A stretch of DNA of 27,336 nucleotides. It comes from Bacilli bacterium. GTDB lineage: Bacteria > Bacillota_I > Bacilli_A > RFN20 > CAG-631. Position 1 is the first letter of the stretch, and each line of letters starts with the position of its first letter. The notes beneath the pieces were generated by a model. That model ran no database searches and had not been told where the DNA came from. It saw only the letters and a program-made list of their open reading frames with translations. Shown piece by piece: positions 7,112-14,956 of the stretch. The stretch spans positions 1 through 27,336 of the forward strand of contig CAAEBM010000012.1 in the NCBI GenBank assembly GCA_900754115.1. The letters run 5' to 3'. The position numbers and the translations under genes are program-made.

Positions 7112-8146
7112 CTATCTTTCTTTTACAAATTGCGATATAACGCGTAAATCATTGTTGTATAAATGACGAATATCGTCAAAACCATATTTTAACATGGTAA
7201 TTCGATCAATTCCAAATCCAATGGCAAATCCTTGATAGACTTCTGGATCATAACCTCCCATTTTTAAAACGTTAGGATGAACCATTCCAGCTCCTAAAAT
7301 TTCTATCCACCCTGTATCTTTACAAATAGGACATCCTTTTTTTTGGCAAGTGCAACTCACATCGACTTCTACACTCGGTTCTGTAAAGGGGAAATAAGAG
7401 GAACGCAGCCGAATTTCTCTTTTCGCACCAAATAATTTTTTAGCCACTAAATCTAAAGTTGCTTTTAAATGGGCCATCGTGATGTTTTTATCAATCACAA
7501 GTGCTTCTAATTGCATAAATTGGTGAGAATGAGTCGCATCGTCATCATCACGACGATAAACTTTTCCAGGGCAAAGTATTTTTATTGGTGTTTTTTCTGT
7601 ATTTTTTTCCATCGTACGTGCTTGAACTGGAGAAGTATGGGTTCTCAATAGTTCATTTTCGGTAATATAAAACGTATCTTGCATATCTCTTGCAGGATGA
7701 TTTTTAGGAATATTTAACATTTCAAAATTATAGTGATCTTTTTCAACCTCAGGTCCTTCTTCAACATGATACCCTAATGGCAAAAAAATCTCGATGATTT
7801 CATCTATGACAATATTCATCGGATGTTTACTTCCACACTGACAACTATAACCGGGTAAAGTGACATCAATTTTTTCGGCTTCTAATTTCGCCTTTAAAGC
7901 TTCTTGTTCGAGTTGTTCACTTTTTTTATCAATCCATTGGGTAATCAATTTTTTTGCTTCATTAATTTTTTGCCCCAATACAGGTTTTTGTTCAGTTGGA
8001 ACTTGTTTTAAAATTTCCATAAAAGAAGCAAAAGTTCCTTTTTTAGATAACACTTCTACTTTCAAAGCTTGTAAATCTTTTAATTGTTGAATTTCTTGAA
8101 TACGTTTTTGCAATTCTTTAGTCAATTGTTCTAATTTTTCTATCAT
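7112..8146 (-). CDS. pheS: Phenylalanyl-tRNA synthetase alpha subunit
   Basis: A 344-residue catalytic subunit. An N-terminal coiled-coil arm (about 1-85) is followed by the class II core: motif 2 region YRRDDDDATHSHQF and motif 3 GFGIDRITMLKYG close to the C-terminus. A cysteine cluster SCTCQKKGCPICKDTGW lies in the core, as in many Firmicute PheS proteins. The start is ATG 8146 (MIEKLEQL), eight bases after SD AGGAGG. The frame remains open further upstream to 8224, but that stretch is the T-box and terminator RNA translated by chance. First gene of the pheST operon. Confidence 0.95.
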   Translation of the reverse strand: MIEKLEQLTKELQKRIQEIQQLKDLQALKVEVLSKKGTFASFMEILKQVPTEQKPVLGQKINEAKKLITQWIDKKSEQLEQEALKAKLEAEKIDVTLPGYSCQCGSKHPMNIVIDEIIEIFLPLGYHVEEGPEVEKDHYNFEMLNIPKNHPARDMQDTFYITENELLRTHTSPVQARTMEKNTEKTPIKILCPGKVYRRDDDDATHSHQFMQLEALVIDKNITMAHLKATLDLVAKKLFGAKREIRLRSSYFPFTEPSVEVDVSCTCQKKGCPICKDTGWIEILGAGMVHPNVLKMGGYDPEVYQGFAIGFGIDRITMLKYGFDDIRHLYNNDLRVISQFVKER

Positions 8147-8351
8147 CGTTGAAGCCTCCTTAAAATAAAAAGCGCCCTTATTTCTAAGGACGCTTGGCGC
8201 GCGGTACCACCTTAGTTCATACATTGCTGCATGCTCTTTTAGATTAAAAAGTATGCTCCTATGGTGAATTCGTCAATGTGTTATAAGGACTTACACCCTT
8301 GGTCCTATTCTCTATCATAACATTCATTAACCATGGCCATCATCTTTGCAT
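8147..8351 (-). ncRNA. T-box leader (Phe specifier) of pheST
   Basis: The minus-strand leader contains the conserved T-box AAGGTGGTACCGCGC (8199-8213), which pairs with the tRNA acceptor end in the antiterminator. A long Stem I region lies upstream, with a GAATTCACC loop giving specifier codon TTC (8266-8268) for Phe. The competing terminator is stem AGCGTCCTTA/TAAGGGCGCT (8171-8194) followed by TTTTTATTTT. Uncharged tRNA-Phe should stabilise the antiterminator and allow pheST transcription. The leader fills the gap between pheS and the divergent acetyltransferase gene. Confidence 0.93.
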
Positions 8352-8357
8352 ATTTTT

Positions 8358-8385
8358 ATTATAACAAATTATTTTGAATTGGCAA
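8358..8385 (-). promoter_or_regulatory. Promoter of the pheST T-box transcript
   Basis: TTGCCA (8380-8385), 16-base spacer, TATAAT (8358-8363) on the minus strand. It places the transcript start near 8351, at the expected distance before T-box Stem I. Confidence 0.75.
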
Positions 8386-8402
8386 GTAGTAACCCTCTCA
8401 AT

Positions 8403-8431
8403 TTGTTTTTTTAAAGATAAAATGGTAAAAT
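8403..8431 (+). promoter_or_regulatory. Putative promoter of the acetyltransferase gene
   Basis: TTGTTT (8403-8408), 17 bases, TAAAAT (8426-8431), ending 29 bases before the GNAT start codon. The SD GGGAGG (8450-8455) follows. Confidence 0.5.
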
Positions 8432-8460
8432 ATTATTGTATATAAAAAAGGGAGGATATC

Positions 8461-8937
8461 ATGTCTTGTTTAAAAAAGATTGAATTAGATGATTTAAATG
8501 AATTATCCACGATGCTTAAGGATTTTTGGAAAACGCAATATCAAGATGTATCTAAAGGAGATATTTTAGAAGATTTACGGCGATTATTAGATCCAAAATG
8601 TGTCAGTTTTCTTATCATGTGTCGTGAGCAAATCGCTGGATTTATCTATGTAAATGACAAATATGGCTATGTCAATAATATTGAATATTTATATATTAAG
8701 GAGTCTTTTAGAGGACAAGGTCTTGGGTCAGCTGCATTAACAGAAATCAAACAAATTTTATATAATAAAGGGAATGAACGGGTACAAATTGAAGTTATTC
8801 CTTCCAATGAAAAAGCGTTAAAACTCTATCATCATCTAGGATTTGATAGTATTGATACTTTTACATTATCAACAAAATTACCTGGAAAAACAAAACAAAT
8901 TGAATTAATGGGTCATGTATTTAAAATCAATGAATAG
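8461..8937 (+). CDS. GNAT-family N-acetyltransferase
   Basis: A 158-residue acetyl-CoA-dependent acyltransferase. Motif A, which holds the acetyl-CoA pyrophosphate loop, reads RGQGLGSAAL (84-93). Motif B reads NEKALKLYHHLGF (116-128). Beta strands before motif A (IAGFIYVND, NIEYLYIKE) fit the fold. SD GGGAGG is six bases from the start. It is a single plus-strand gene whose end overlaps the murI end by 11 bases in a tail-to-tail arrangement. The substrate cannot be told; the closest pattern is generic aminoglycoside-N-acetyltransferase-like or RimI-like GNATs, with no reason to call resistance. Confidence 0.88.
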   Translation: MSCLKKIELDDLNELSTMLKDFWKTQYQDVSKGDILEDLRRLLDPKCVSFLIMCREQIAGFIYVNDKYGYVNNIEYLYIKESFRGQGLGSAALTEIKQILYNKGNERVQIEVIPSNEKALKLYHHLGFDSIDTFTLSTKLPGKTKQIELMGHVFKINE

Positions 8938-9640
8938 GCTCATCAAGAAGATGGATTTGATAAGTAAAACCTTGTAATATAATAGCAATATTTTTTTTGA
9001 TTTTATCATTGATTTTGGTAACGTATAAATCAATTTGTAAAGAAGAATTTTTGATACTAAGTTGATTTGCTATTTCTTCACTGCTATCAATAATTTTGAT
9101 GGGATGCTGAAAATAACGAACAATTTCTTCCTTTAATAATTGATAATGCGTACATCCTAAAACAAGTGTTTGGGCATCTTGATGTTTTTTTAAATAATGA
9201 TGAATCGCTTTTTTGCAATCATGGTTTGGATTGTTTTCTAAATACTTTACAAACTTAGGGCACGCAATTCCAATGCAATTTGGCTGTTCATATAAATGAC
9301 TTTGAATTGTCTTTTTAGTCGCTAAAACGACCATTTTTGAAGAAGTAATTTCACGCATTTTCTTTTTTACACCAAAAACAGGAGTAAAACAATTTTCAGC
9401 AATCGGTTCTACAATCGTGGATAATGTATTACAGGCGATTAAAACTTGATCACATTGTTTTTTTAAAAAAAACGACATCGCAGTTTGAAAATAGCGTCTT
9501 AACTGCATGTCGTTTTTATTTCCATAAGGAGAATGTTTAAAATCGCCATAATAGATATAATGGGCCGTTTTTTGCTGCTTTAATAATTCTTTTAAGACAA
9601 CCAGTCCACCAAGCCCACTATCGACGATACCAATCTTCAT
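8927..9640 (-). CDS. murI: Glutamate racemase
   Basis: A 237-residue Asp/Glu racemase family enzyme that interconverts L- and D-glutamate for peptidoglycan. Visible landmarks are VDSGLGGL (6-13), YYGDFKHSPYG (30-40), catalytic Cys70 in ACNT and catalytic Cys163 in LVLGCTHY. It is about 25-30 residues shorter than typical MurI, and several motifs differ from the common form (KHSPYG for ARCPYG; ACNTLS for ACNTA-A). MurI therefore remains the best call, but another racemase of the family is possible. Last gene of rsmE-mtaB-deoC-murI, with a TAATG stop-start overlap to deoC indicating coupled translation. Confidence 0.85.
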   Translation of the reverse strand: MKIGIVDSGLGGLVVLKELLKQQKTAHYIYYGDFKHSPYGNKNDMQLRRYFQTAMSFFLKKQCDQVLIACNTLSTIVEPIAENCFTPVFGVKKKMREITSSKMVVLATKKTIQSHLYEQPNCIGIACPKFVKYLENNPNHDCKKAIHHYLKKHQDAQTLVLGCTHYQLLKEEIVRYFQHPIKIIDSSEEIANQLSIKNSSLQIDLYVTKINDKIKKNIAIILQGFTYQIHLLDEPIH

Positions 9641-10302
9641 TAGTAATCCTCTTTTGCCAATTGATGCGTGACAATTGCTACTCCATTTGAGGTTCCAATT
9701 CGGCTTGCACCGGCTTTTACCATTAAAACTGCTTCTTCATAACTTCTCACTCCACCAGAAGCTTTTACCTTTAAAGTGGGACAAACAGTATTTGCCATTA
9801 ATTTTACATGTTCAACGGTTGCTCCTTTTGTTGAAAATCCGGTGGAAGTCTTTACATATTGTGCTTTTGCTTGCATTGCTAAGTGGCATGCTTTGACAAT
9901 TTCTTCATCGGTCAACAAACAAGTTTCTAAAATGACTTTTACTAAACGACCTTTAGCGGCTAAAACGACTGCTTGGATATCTTTTAAAACATAATCATCT
10001 TGACCATTTTTTAAAGCACTTACATTGATGACCATGTCAATTTCATCTGCTCCATTTAAAATGGCATTTTCTGTTTCAAAGGCTTTAGTTTCCGTTGTAT
10101 TACTTCCTAAAGGGAATCCAATAACTGTGCAAACTTTTACAGCACTATTTTTTAATAATTGCTTGCAATAAGGAACATACCATGGATTAATGCAAACCGA
10201 AGCAAATTCATATTCCATTGCTTGTTTACATAAGGTTTCAATTTGTTTTTGTGTAGCATCTTGTTTTAGTAAAGTATGGTCAATGTAGGCATTTAATTTC
10301 AT
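9640..10302 (-). CDS. deoC: Deoxyribose-phosphate aldolase
   Basis: A 220-residue class I aldolase cleaving 2-deoxyribose 5-phosphate to glyceraldehyde 3-phosphate and acetaldehyde. The Schiff-base lysine lies in VKTSTGFS (Lys151), the second active-site lysine in KVKASGG (Lys180), and Asp89 in ADEIDMV; VIGFPLGSNTTETK (60-73) is typical of the family. ATG 10302 is chosen for SD GGGAGG seven bases upstream and because it gives the family N-terminus (LNAYIDHTLL). It overlaps the mtaB stop as ATGA. It would complete deoxynucleoside breakdown begun by pdp, which lies in a separate operon near 24 kb. Confidence 0.96.
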   Translation of the reverse strand: MKLNAYIDHTLLKQDATQKQIETLCKQAMEYEFASVCINPWYVPYCKQLLKNSAVKVCTVIGFPLGSNTTETKAFETENAILNGADEIDMVINVSALKNGQDDYVLKDIQAVVLAAKGRLVKVILETCLLTDEEIVKACHLAMQAKAQYVKTSTGFSTKGATVEHVKLMANTVCPTLKVKASGGVRSYEEAVLMVKAGASRIGTSNGVAIVTHQLAKEDY

Positions 10303-11603
10303 TTTGATTCCTCCCATATTGCGATTATCGCATCTTGTTGAATTTGTGTTAACTTCACTTTAATTATATCATTTTTTGCAACTTTTTTAGTATCAATTTT
10401 ACATTTTACCAAAATAAATTGACTCGTATGTCCATAGGCAATATCTTTTTCAATCACTTCGACTAACACTTCTACTTCTTGATTTAAAAATTGAGCGTAA
10501 AACTGTTGCATAAGTGTATCAGATAAAGTGGTCAATTGGTGTACTCTTTGTTTTTTTATTGTGCCATGAATTTGTCCTTTCATTTTAGCAGCGGGTGTTT
10601 GATTTCTACTAGAATAAGGAAAGACATGAATTTTGCTAAAGCCGATTTCTTTACAAACATCTATGGTATCTAAAAAATCTTGCTCCGTTTCATTTGGAAA
10701 ACCGACAATGACATCGGTTGTAATTGCAATTTGAGGCACTTCCTTTTGAATCATTTTAATTTTATTGAAATAAGTTTGACGATCATATTTGCGATTCATC
10801 AACTTTAAAATTGCATCACTTCCCGCTTGGAGAGGAATATGTAAATGTTTTGCTAACTTTTTAGAATTTTTTAATAAATCAATGAGTTTATCGTCAATTT
10901 CACTTTCTTCAATAGAAGAAATGCGCAATCGATATAAACCCTCAATTTGTAATAATTCCTCGACTAAATCGCTAAAATGAACATCATTTAAATCTTTTCC
11001 ATAACTACCAGTATGAATTCCTGTCAAAACAATTTCTTTATAACCATTTTGAATTAACGTCTTTGCTTCTTTTAAAACTTCCTTTCGATCACGACTTTTG
11101 ATTGGTCCTCTAACATAAGGAATAATGCAATAACTGCAAAAATTATTGCATCCATCCTGTATTTTTAAAAAAGCACGAGTATTTTCACTATAATGAGAAA
11201 CTTTTAAATTCTCATAGTGATGATAATTATAAATATCTTCAACTAATGAAATCTGTGATTGTTTTTCTAATTGTAAAATATAGTCAATGATGCGATGTCG
11301 ATCCTTTGTACCAACTAATAGTTGGACATGAAAATGATCTTGAATTTCTTTTTCAAATCCTTGGACGTAACATCCCATTACAATAAAAATAGCCGTTGGA
11401 TTGGCTTTTTGAAAACTAGATATTTTTTGACGACTTTTACTTTGTGCTGTATTTGTCACACAACAAGTATTTAAAAGGATATAGTCCGCTTTTGTCACTT
11501 CAAAAGTCTGCTCTAATCCTAATTGTAATAGGCTTTCTTTGATGCTTTCTAATTCATAGGTGTTGACTTTACAACCTAAAGCATGTGTAAAAAAACGAGC
11601 CAT
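10299..11603 (-). CDS. mtaB: tRNA t6A37 methylthiotransferase
   Basis: A 434-residue radical-SAM enzyme converting t6A37 to ms2t6A37 in tRNAs. The N-terminal UPF0004 domain supplies Cys11, Cys47 and Cys78 for the auxiliary [4Fe-4S] cluster (LGCKVN, NTCCVTN, MGCYVQ). The radical-SAM CxxxCxxC is Cys152, Cys156, Cys159 in GCNNFCSYCIIPYVRGP. A C-terminal TRAM-like domain spans about 370-430. The LGCKVNTYE start and length separate MtaB from MiaB and RimO. It follows rsmE by three bases and overlaps deoC. Confidence 0.96.
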   Translation of the reverse strand: MARFFTHALGCKVNTYELESIKESLLQLGLEQTFEVTKADYILLNTCCVTNTAQSKSRQKISSFQKANPTAIFIVMGCYVQGFEKEIQDHFHVQLLVGTKDRHRIIDYILQLEKQSQISLVEDIYNYHHYENLKVSHYSENTRAFLKIQDGCNNFCSYCIIPYVRGPIKSRDRKEVLKEAKTLIQNGYKEIVLTGIHTGSYGKDLNDVHFSDLVEELLQIEGLYRLRISSIEESEIDDKLIDLLKNSKKLAKHLHIPLQAGSDAILKLMNRKYDRQTYFNKIKMIQKEVPQIAITTDVIVGFPNETEQDFLDTIDVCKEIGFSKIHVFPYSSRNQTPAAKMKGQIHGTIKKQRVHQLTTLSDTLMQQFYAQFLNQEVEVLVEVIEKDIAYGHTSQFILVKCKIDTKKVAKNDIIKVKLTQIQQDAIIAIWEESK

Positions 11604-11606
11604 AGT

Positions 11607-12335
11607 TTACTCCTCCCTTTTTAAATTTTGAATTTGATGAGCAAATACAGAACAAGTGTAAAGGGCAGCAGTTTCACTTCTTAAAATAAAATGACCTAAA
11701 GAAATACTTAAAAATCCCTTTTGCTTTAAAAGTTCAATTTCTTCTTTTTCAAATCCACCTTCTGGACCAATGACAATGGCTACTTTTTGATAAGGATGTT
11801 TTTTTAAAAGCGTTGTCCAGTCCAGTTGTTCTTTTTGATTTTCATAAGCAACAACACCTAAAGTGTCTTTTTTTAAAACAAGATCGTCTAAATTAGTAAA
11901 TGAAGAAAGGGTTGGCATTGTTGAACGATGAGATTGTTCACAAGCTTCTTTGATAATTTTTTGATATCGAACCAATTTTGCATCTTGTTTTGCAGTTTCT
12001 ACCTTTACAACACATCGCTTAGTGACCAAAGGAATAATGGCACTTACACCAATTTCTGTCGCTTTTTGAATCACCCAATCCATTTTATCATTTTTGATAA
12101 CAGCTTGATATAATTCAATAGAAAGAGGCAATTCTTTCGTAGTTAAAATTTCTTGTAACACTTCAATAAAATAGGAATCTTTGACATAATGAATGGTACA
12201 TAAATAATTTTTTTTGTCATAAATGCAAACAAATTGATCTTTTTCTTTTAGTCGCATCACATTTTTAATGTGATGAAAATCTTCCTTTGATAATTGAAAT
12301 TGATTGTCTTTTTTAGTAACAAAATAATATTGCAT
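11607..12335 (-). CDS. rsmE: 16S rRNA m3U1498 methyltransferase
   Basis: A 242-residue SPOUT-family methyltransferase that modifies U1498 of 16S rRNA using SAM. An N-terminal PUA-like domain (about 1-65, with HHIKNVMRLK) precedes the knotted SPOUT domain: KATEIGVSAIIPL (91-103), KEACEQSHR (129-137), VIGPEGGFEKEEI (188-200) and the knot segment LGHFILRSETAAL (213-225). In the last segment HF replaces the more usual PR. First gene of the rsmE-mtaB-deoC-murI operon; the rsmE-mtaB pair is widespread in Firmicutes. Confidence 0.95.
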   Translation of the reverse strand: MQYYFVTKKDNQFQLSKEDFHHIKNVMRLKEKDQFVCIYDKKNYLCTIHYVKDSYFIEVLQEILTTKELPLSIELYQAVIKNDKMDWVIQKATEIGVSAIIPLVTKRCVVKVETAKQDAKLVRYQKIIKEACEQSHRSTMPTLSSFTNLDDLVLKKDTLGVVAYENQKEQLDWTTLLKKHPYQKVAIVIGPEGGFEKEEIELLKQKGFLSISLGHFILRSETAALYTCSVFAHQIQNLKREE

Positions 12336-12356
12336 CCATTCATCACTCCGATAATT

Positions 12357-12385
12357 ATCATAACATTATTTTACCTAAAAAGCAA
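12357..12385 (-). promoter_or_regulatory. Promoter of the rsmE-mtaB-deoC-murI operon
   Basis: TTGCTT (12380-12385), 17 bases, TATGAT (12357-12362) on the minus strand. It overlaps, face to face, the promoter of the divergent plus-strand unit. Confidence 0.6.
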
Positions 12386-12399
12386 AAATATGCTATAAT
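12370..12399 (+). promoter_or_regulatory. Extended -10 promoter of the 116-residue gene and rnhC
   Basis: TGCTATAAT (12391-12399) is a perfect -10 with the TGn extension; TTTACC (12370-12375) 18 bases upstream is a weak -35. It interleaves with the opposing rsmE promoter. Confidence 0.65.
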
Positions 12400-12422
12400 A
12401 AAGAAGAAATGAGGTGATAAGA

Positions 12423-12773
12423 ATGTTTGACAAACTAAAAAGTATGTTTGAAACCTTTTCAGAAAGCAAAGAAGACCATAAAGATCCCACATTAAGAACA
12501 CTTAATTTTAAATTGGGGGTCGATGCCATGAAAAAAGAAATTCAACAAATGCTTGAAGATTTACACTACCCTCATATCCGTTGTAATGATCAATTTAATG
12601 AAATTTTTGCACAAAAAGCAGGATACGATGTGACTTTTTTTGTTCAAGGAAGTAAAAGTGGTACCGATATCAATATTGCTGTATTTAGTCCAACAAACAA
12701 AGGAAAGACAAGAAAGGCATTGCGATTTTTACTAAATGAACTAAAGCTTAGGGTGGATACCAATGGCTGGTAA
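12423..12773 (+). CDS. Conserved-looking protein of unknown function upstream of rnhC
   Basis: A 116-residue soluble protein from ATG 12423, six bases after SD GAGGTG; an upstream in-frame GTG (12414) lies inside that SD and is rejected. Residues 1-45 are charged and helical (MFDKLKSMFETF, DAMKKEIQQMLEDL). Residues 48-116 form a compact alpha/beta segment with HIRCNDQFNEIFAQKAGYDV, FVQGSKSGTDINIAVF and a C-terminal helix KALRFLLNELKLRV. It occupies a position next to rnhC, where Bacillus has zapA nearby, but the sequence does not resemble ZapA. It overlaps rnhC by 11 bases, so the two are cotranslated. No function assigned. Confidence 0.75.
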   Translation: MFDKLKSMFETFSESKEDHKDPTLRTLNFKLGVDAMKKEIQQMLEDLHYPHIRCNDQFNEIFAQKAGYDVTFFVQGSKSGTDINIAVFSPTNKGKTRKALRFLLNELKLRVDTNGW

Positions 12774-13635
12774 TTCGTATTCTTTTAAAGCTAATGAGCA
12801 ACAAATTCAAAAAATTATTCATTTTTATGACTATTGTAAAGTAACCACAAATAATCCTAACATTTTATTTCGTGCTGCTACAAATGCGTTTACTATTCAA
12901 ATTTATACCAACCAAACTGTTTTAATTCAAGGAAGTAAAGCTGTAAATGAATATGCAATTTGGCAAAATATCAAAGATGGATTTTCCCATATGGGTAGTG
13001 ATGAAGTGGGAACTGGCGATTATTTTGGTCCAATTGTTGTCGCATGTTGTTTAGTTAAAGAAACTGATTTTTCTTTTTTAAATGAATTAGGCGTTAAAGA
13101 TTCTAAACAACTAGATGATAAAAAAATTCGCTTACTAGCGCCGTTATTATTAAAACGAATTAAAGCAAAGATATCCGTTTTATCAAATGCCAAATATAAT
13201 CAAATTTATCACTCCGAACACTTTAATTTAAATGTCATTAAAGCATATTTACATAACTTTTTAATTGCAAAATTAAAAGAAGAAACGCATTTTGATGGTC
13301 CTATTATTATCGATCAATTTTGTGATCAAGACCTTTATTTTAAATACTTAAAGGATTATAAAGCAACTAATATTATTCAAGATGTTTCCTTTTATATCAA
13401 AGCTGAAAATCAATTCATGGCCGTTGCATGCGCTAGCATTATTGCTCGCTATGAATTTTTAAAAAGAATGGACCAAATGAGTGCAGAAATTAAAAAACCT
13501 TTATTAAAAGGAGCCTCTAACGAAGTAGATCAAATTGCCATTGCCATAGCAAAAGAACATGGAATGGAATATTTAAAAAATTATGTCAAATATAATTTTA
13601 CAAATACAAAAAAAGTCTTAAAAGCTTTACAATAA
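12763..13635 (+). CDS. rnhC: Ribonuclease HIII
   Basis: A 290-residue endonuclease that cuts the RNA strand of RNA-DNA hybrids. An N-terminal TBP-like substrate-binding domain (about 1-75) distinguishes HIII from HII. The catalytic domain carries GSDEVGTGDYFGP (78-90; Asp80 and Glu81 of the DEvGtGD signature), VKDSKQLDD, Asp184 in IIIDQF and AVACASIIAR. SD AGGGTGG precedes the start, which overlaps the upstream gene by 11 bases in another frame. It is followed by a bidirectional terminator. Confidence 0.96.
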   Translation: MAGNSYSFKANEQQIQKIIHFYDYCKVTTNNPNILFRAATNAFTIQIYTNQTVLIQGSKAVNEYAIWQNIKDGFSHMGSDEVGTGDYFGPIVVACCLVKETDFSFLNELGVKDSKQLDDKKIRLLAPLLLKRIKAKISVLSNAKYNQIYHSEHFNLNVIKAYLHNFLIAKLKEETHFDGPIIIDQFCDQDLYFKYLKDYKATNIIQDVSFYIKAENQFMAVACASIIARYEFLKRMDQMSAEIKKPLLKGASNEVDQIAIAIAKEHGMEYLKNYVKYNFTNTKKVLKALQ

Positions 13636-13660
13636 AAAACAGTTCCTTGAGAACTGTTTT
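13636..13660. terminator. Bidirectional terminator between rnhC and the oxidoreductase gene
   Basis: Stem AAAACAGTTC/GAACTGTTTT with a 5-base loop. T-rich sequence follows on both strands (TTATTTTATT on plus). It begins just after the rnhC stop and ends next to the stop of the convergent gene. Confidence 0.88.
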
Positions 13661-14899
13661 TTATTTTATTGAAATGGGTTTTCCATTTTGTAAACGAGAA
13701 TCTTCTGCGGCAAAGGCCATTTTATGACTCATGATAGAATCTTCAATTAAAGAAAGTCCACTAGTGAGATGATGATTGCAAATATAATCTACCAATTCAA
13801 AAAACATTTGCCGATCCCCACCACCATGTCCAGAAAAATCATGATTGATTTGATTTAAATCAATTACTCTTTTTTCTTTTAAAAAGGGTTGAACCGTAAT
13901 CAAACGATTTTCAAAATCGCCTATAATTTCTCCTTCAGTTCCATAAATATGAATCGTACGATCACAATAACGGCTAAAAGCATTCATCGTTAAAGATGCA
14001 GTGGCTTGATTTTGAAATAATAGATTGACTACTTGATGATCGACCACATCATTGTCACAAAGATAGACACAACGACCATATGGACTGACTTTTAAATAAT
14101 TGGTAATGTTTTCATCGGACAAATCATCGCCAACTAATTGTCGAGCCCATTCTCTGCCAAATCCTAAATAAAATTTAAAGCAATTAAAGGGACAACTTTT
14201 TTGTAAAGCACATTCATAACAACGTTGTGCTGCATTAGAGGGCTTATTTTCAATTTTAAAATGCTTTAACGAGCCAAAAGAAGAGACACTAATACAAGGA
14301 TTATCCATTAACCAATATAAAATGTCCAAATCGTGACTACATTTAGCTAAAATCATCGGTCCTGTAATGTGACTATTGCGCCAATTTCCTCTTACATAAC
14401 TATGGGCTTGATGCCAATATCCTACATTTTCTGTTTGCGCAATATGAATCACTTGACCAATTTCTTTTTTTTCAAGAATTTGTTTAATTGTCACATAAAA
14501 AGAAGAATATCTTAAAACGTGACAAACGACTACAGTTTTATTTTTTAACTTGGCTAAAGCGGCAATATCTTGACATTCTTTTAAAGTTAACGCAATCGGT
14601 TTTTCTAATAAGACGTGCATATCAAGTTGAAGTGCTAAAATAGCTTGTTGATAATGATATTGATCCATTGAAGCGATAACTAATAAATCTACTTCTGGTT
14701 TTTTTGCAAAAAAATCATCAGCACTTTCATAAACCTGATCATCTTTTAAAGAAAAATCAAGTTGAGCTTTCTTTCTTTTTTCTTTTAAAAACTCAACGAC
14801 TCCTACCACTTCAAACCACTCTTTTTTTTCTAAAATAAAAGAGCCATATATACAGCCTCGATTGCCATAACCAATCAAAGCAATTTTTATTTTTTTCAT
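13661..14899 (-). CDS. Gfo/Idh/MocA-family NAD(P)-dependent oxidoreductase
   Basis: A 412-residue sugar or polyol dehydrogenase-type protein. The Rossmann nucleotide site is IALIGYGNRG (6-15), the conserved EKP is 99-101 (LLEKPIAL), and KCSHDLD (186-192) carries the usual active-site Lys/His/Asp pattern. A four-cysteine insert C227-x2-C230-x5-C236-x3-C240 (RCYECALQKSCPFNC) marks a subgroup of this family and may bind a metal. ATG 14899 is preferred because SD AAGGAG lies upstream and the protein begins MKKIKIALIG; the frame stays open 36 bases further. Substrate unknown. It sits downstream of spoVAF with about 57 bases between them and no terminator, so read-through from spoVA is possible. 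It may also have its own promoter (TTGACT at 14947-14952). Confidence 0.88.
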   Translation of the reverse strand: MKKIKIALIGYGNRGCIYGSFILEKKEWFEVVGVVEFLKEKRKKAQLDFSLKDDQVYESADDFFAKKPEVDLLVIASMDQYHYQQAILALQLDMHVLLEKPIALTLKECQDIAALAKLKNKTVVVCHVLRYSSFYVTIKQILEKKEIGQVIHIAQTENVGYWHQAHSYVRGNWRNSHITGPMILAKCSHDLDILYWLMDNPCISVSSFGSLKHFKIENKPSNAAQRCYECALQKSCPFNCFKFYLGFGREWARQLVGDDLSDENITNYLKVSPYGRCVYLCDNDVVDHQVVNLLFQNQATASLTMNAFSRYCDRTIHIYGTEGEIIGDFENRLITVQPFLKEKRVIDLNQINHDFSGHGGGDRQMFFELVDYICNHHLTSGLSLIEDSIMSHKMAFAAEDSRLQNGKPISIK

Positions 14900-14952
14900 G
14901 GAGCATTTCTCCTTCCGATGACTATTTAATACCATTTAAAAAAGAAAGTCAA
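14900..14952 (-). promoter_or_regulatory. Oxidoreductase leader: putative promoter and SD-masking hairpin
   Basis: On the minus strand TTGACT (14947-14952) is followed by TATTAA (14926-14931; 15-base spacer) or TTAAAT (14924-14929; 17-base spacer), so the -10 is uncertain. Directly before the start codon GGAG-AAATG-CTCC can form a short hairpin that would hide the SD (GGAG) and end at the ATG. Confidence 0.4.
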
Positions 14953-14956
14953 TGTT

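Noticed and set aside
12423..12773. ZapA next to rnhC
   Set aside because: Position is suggestive, but the sequence has no ZapA-like pattern and contains a distinct alpha/beta region.
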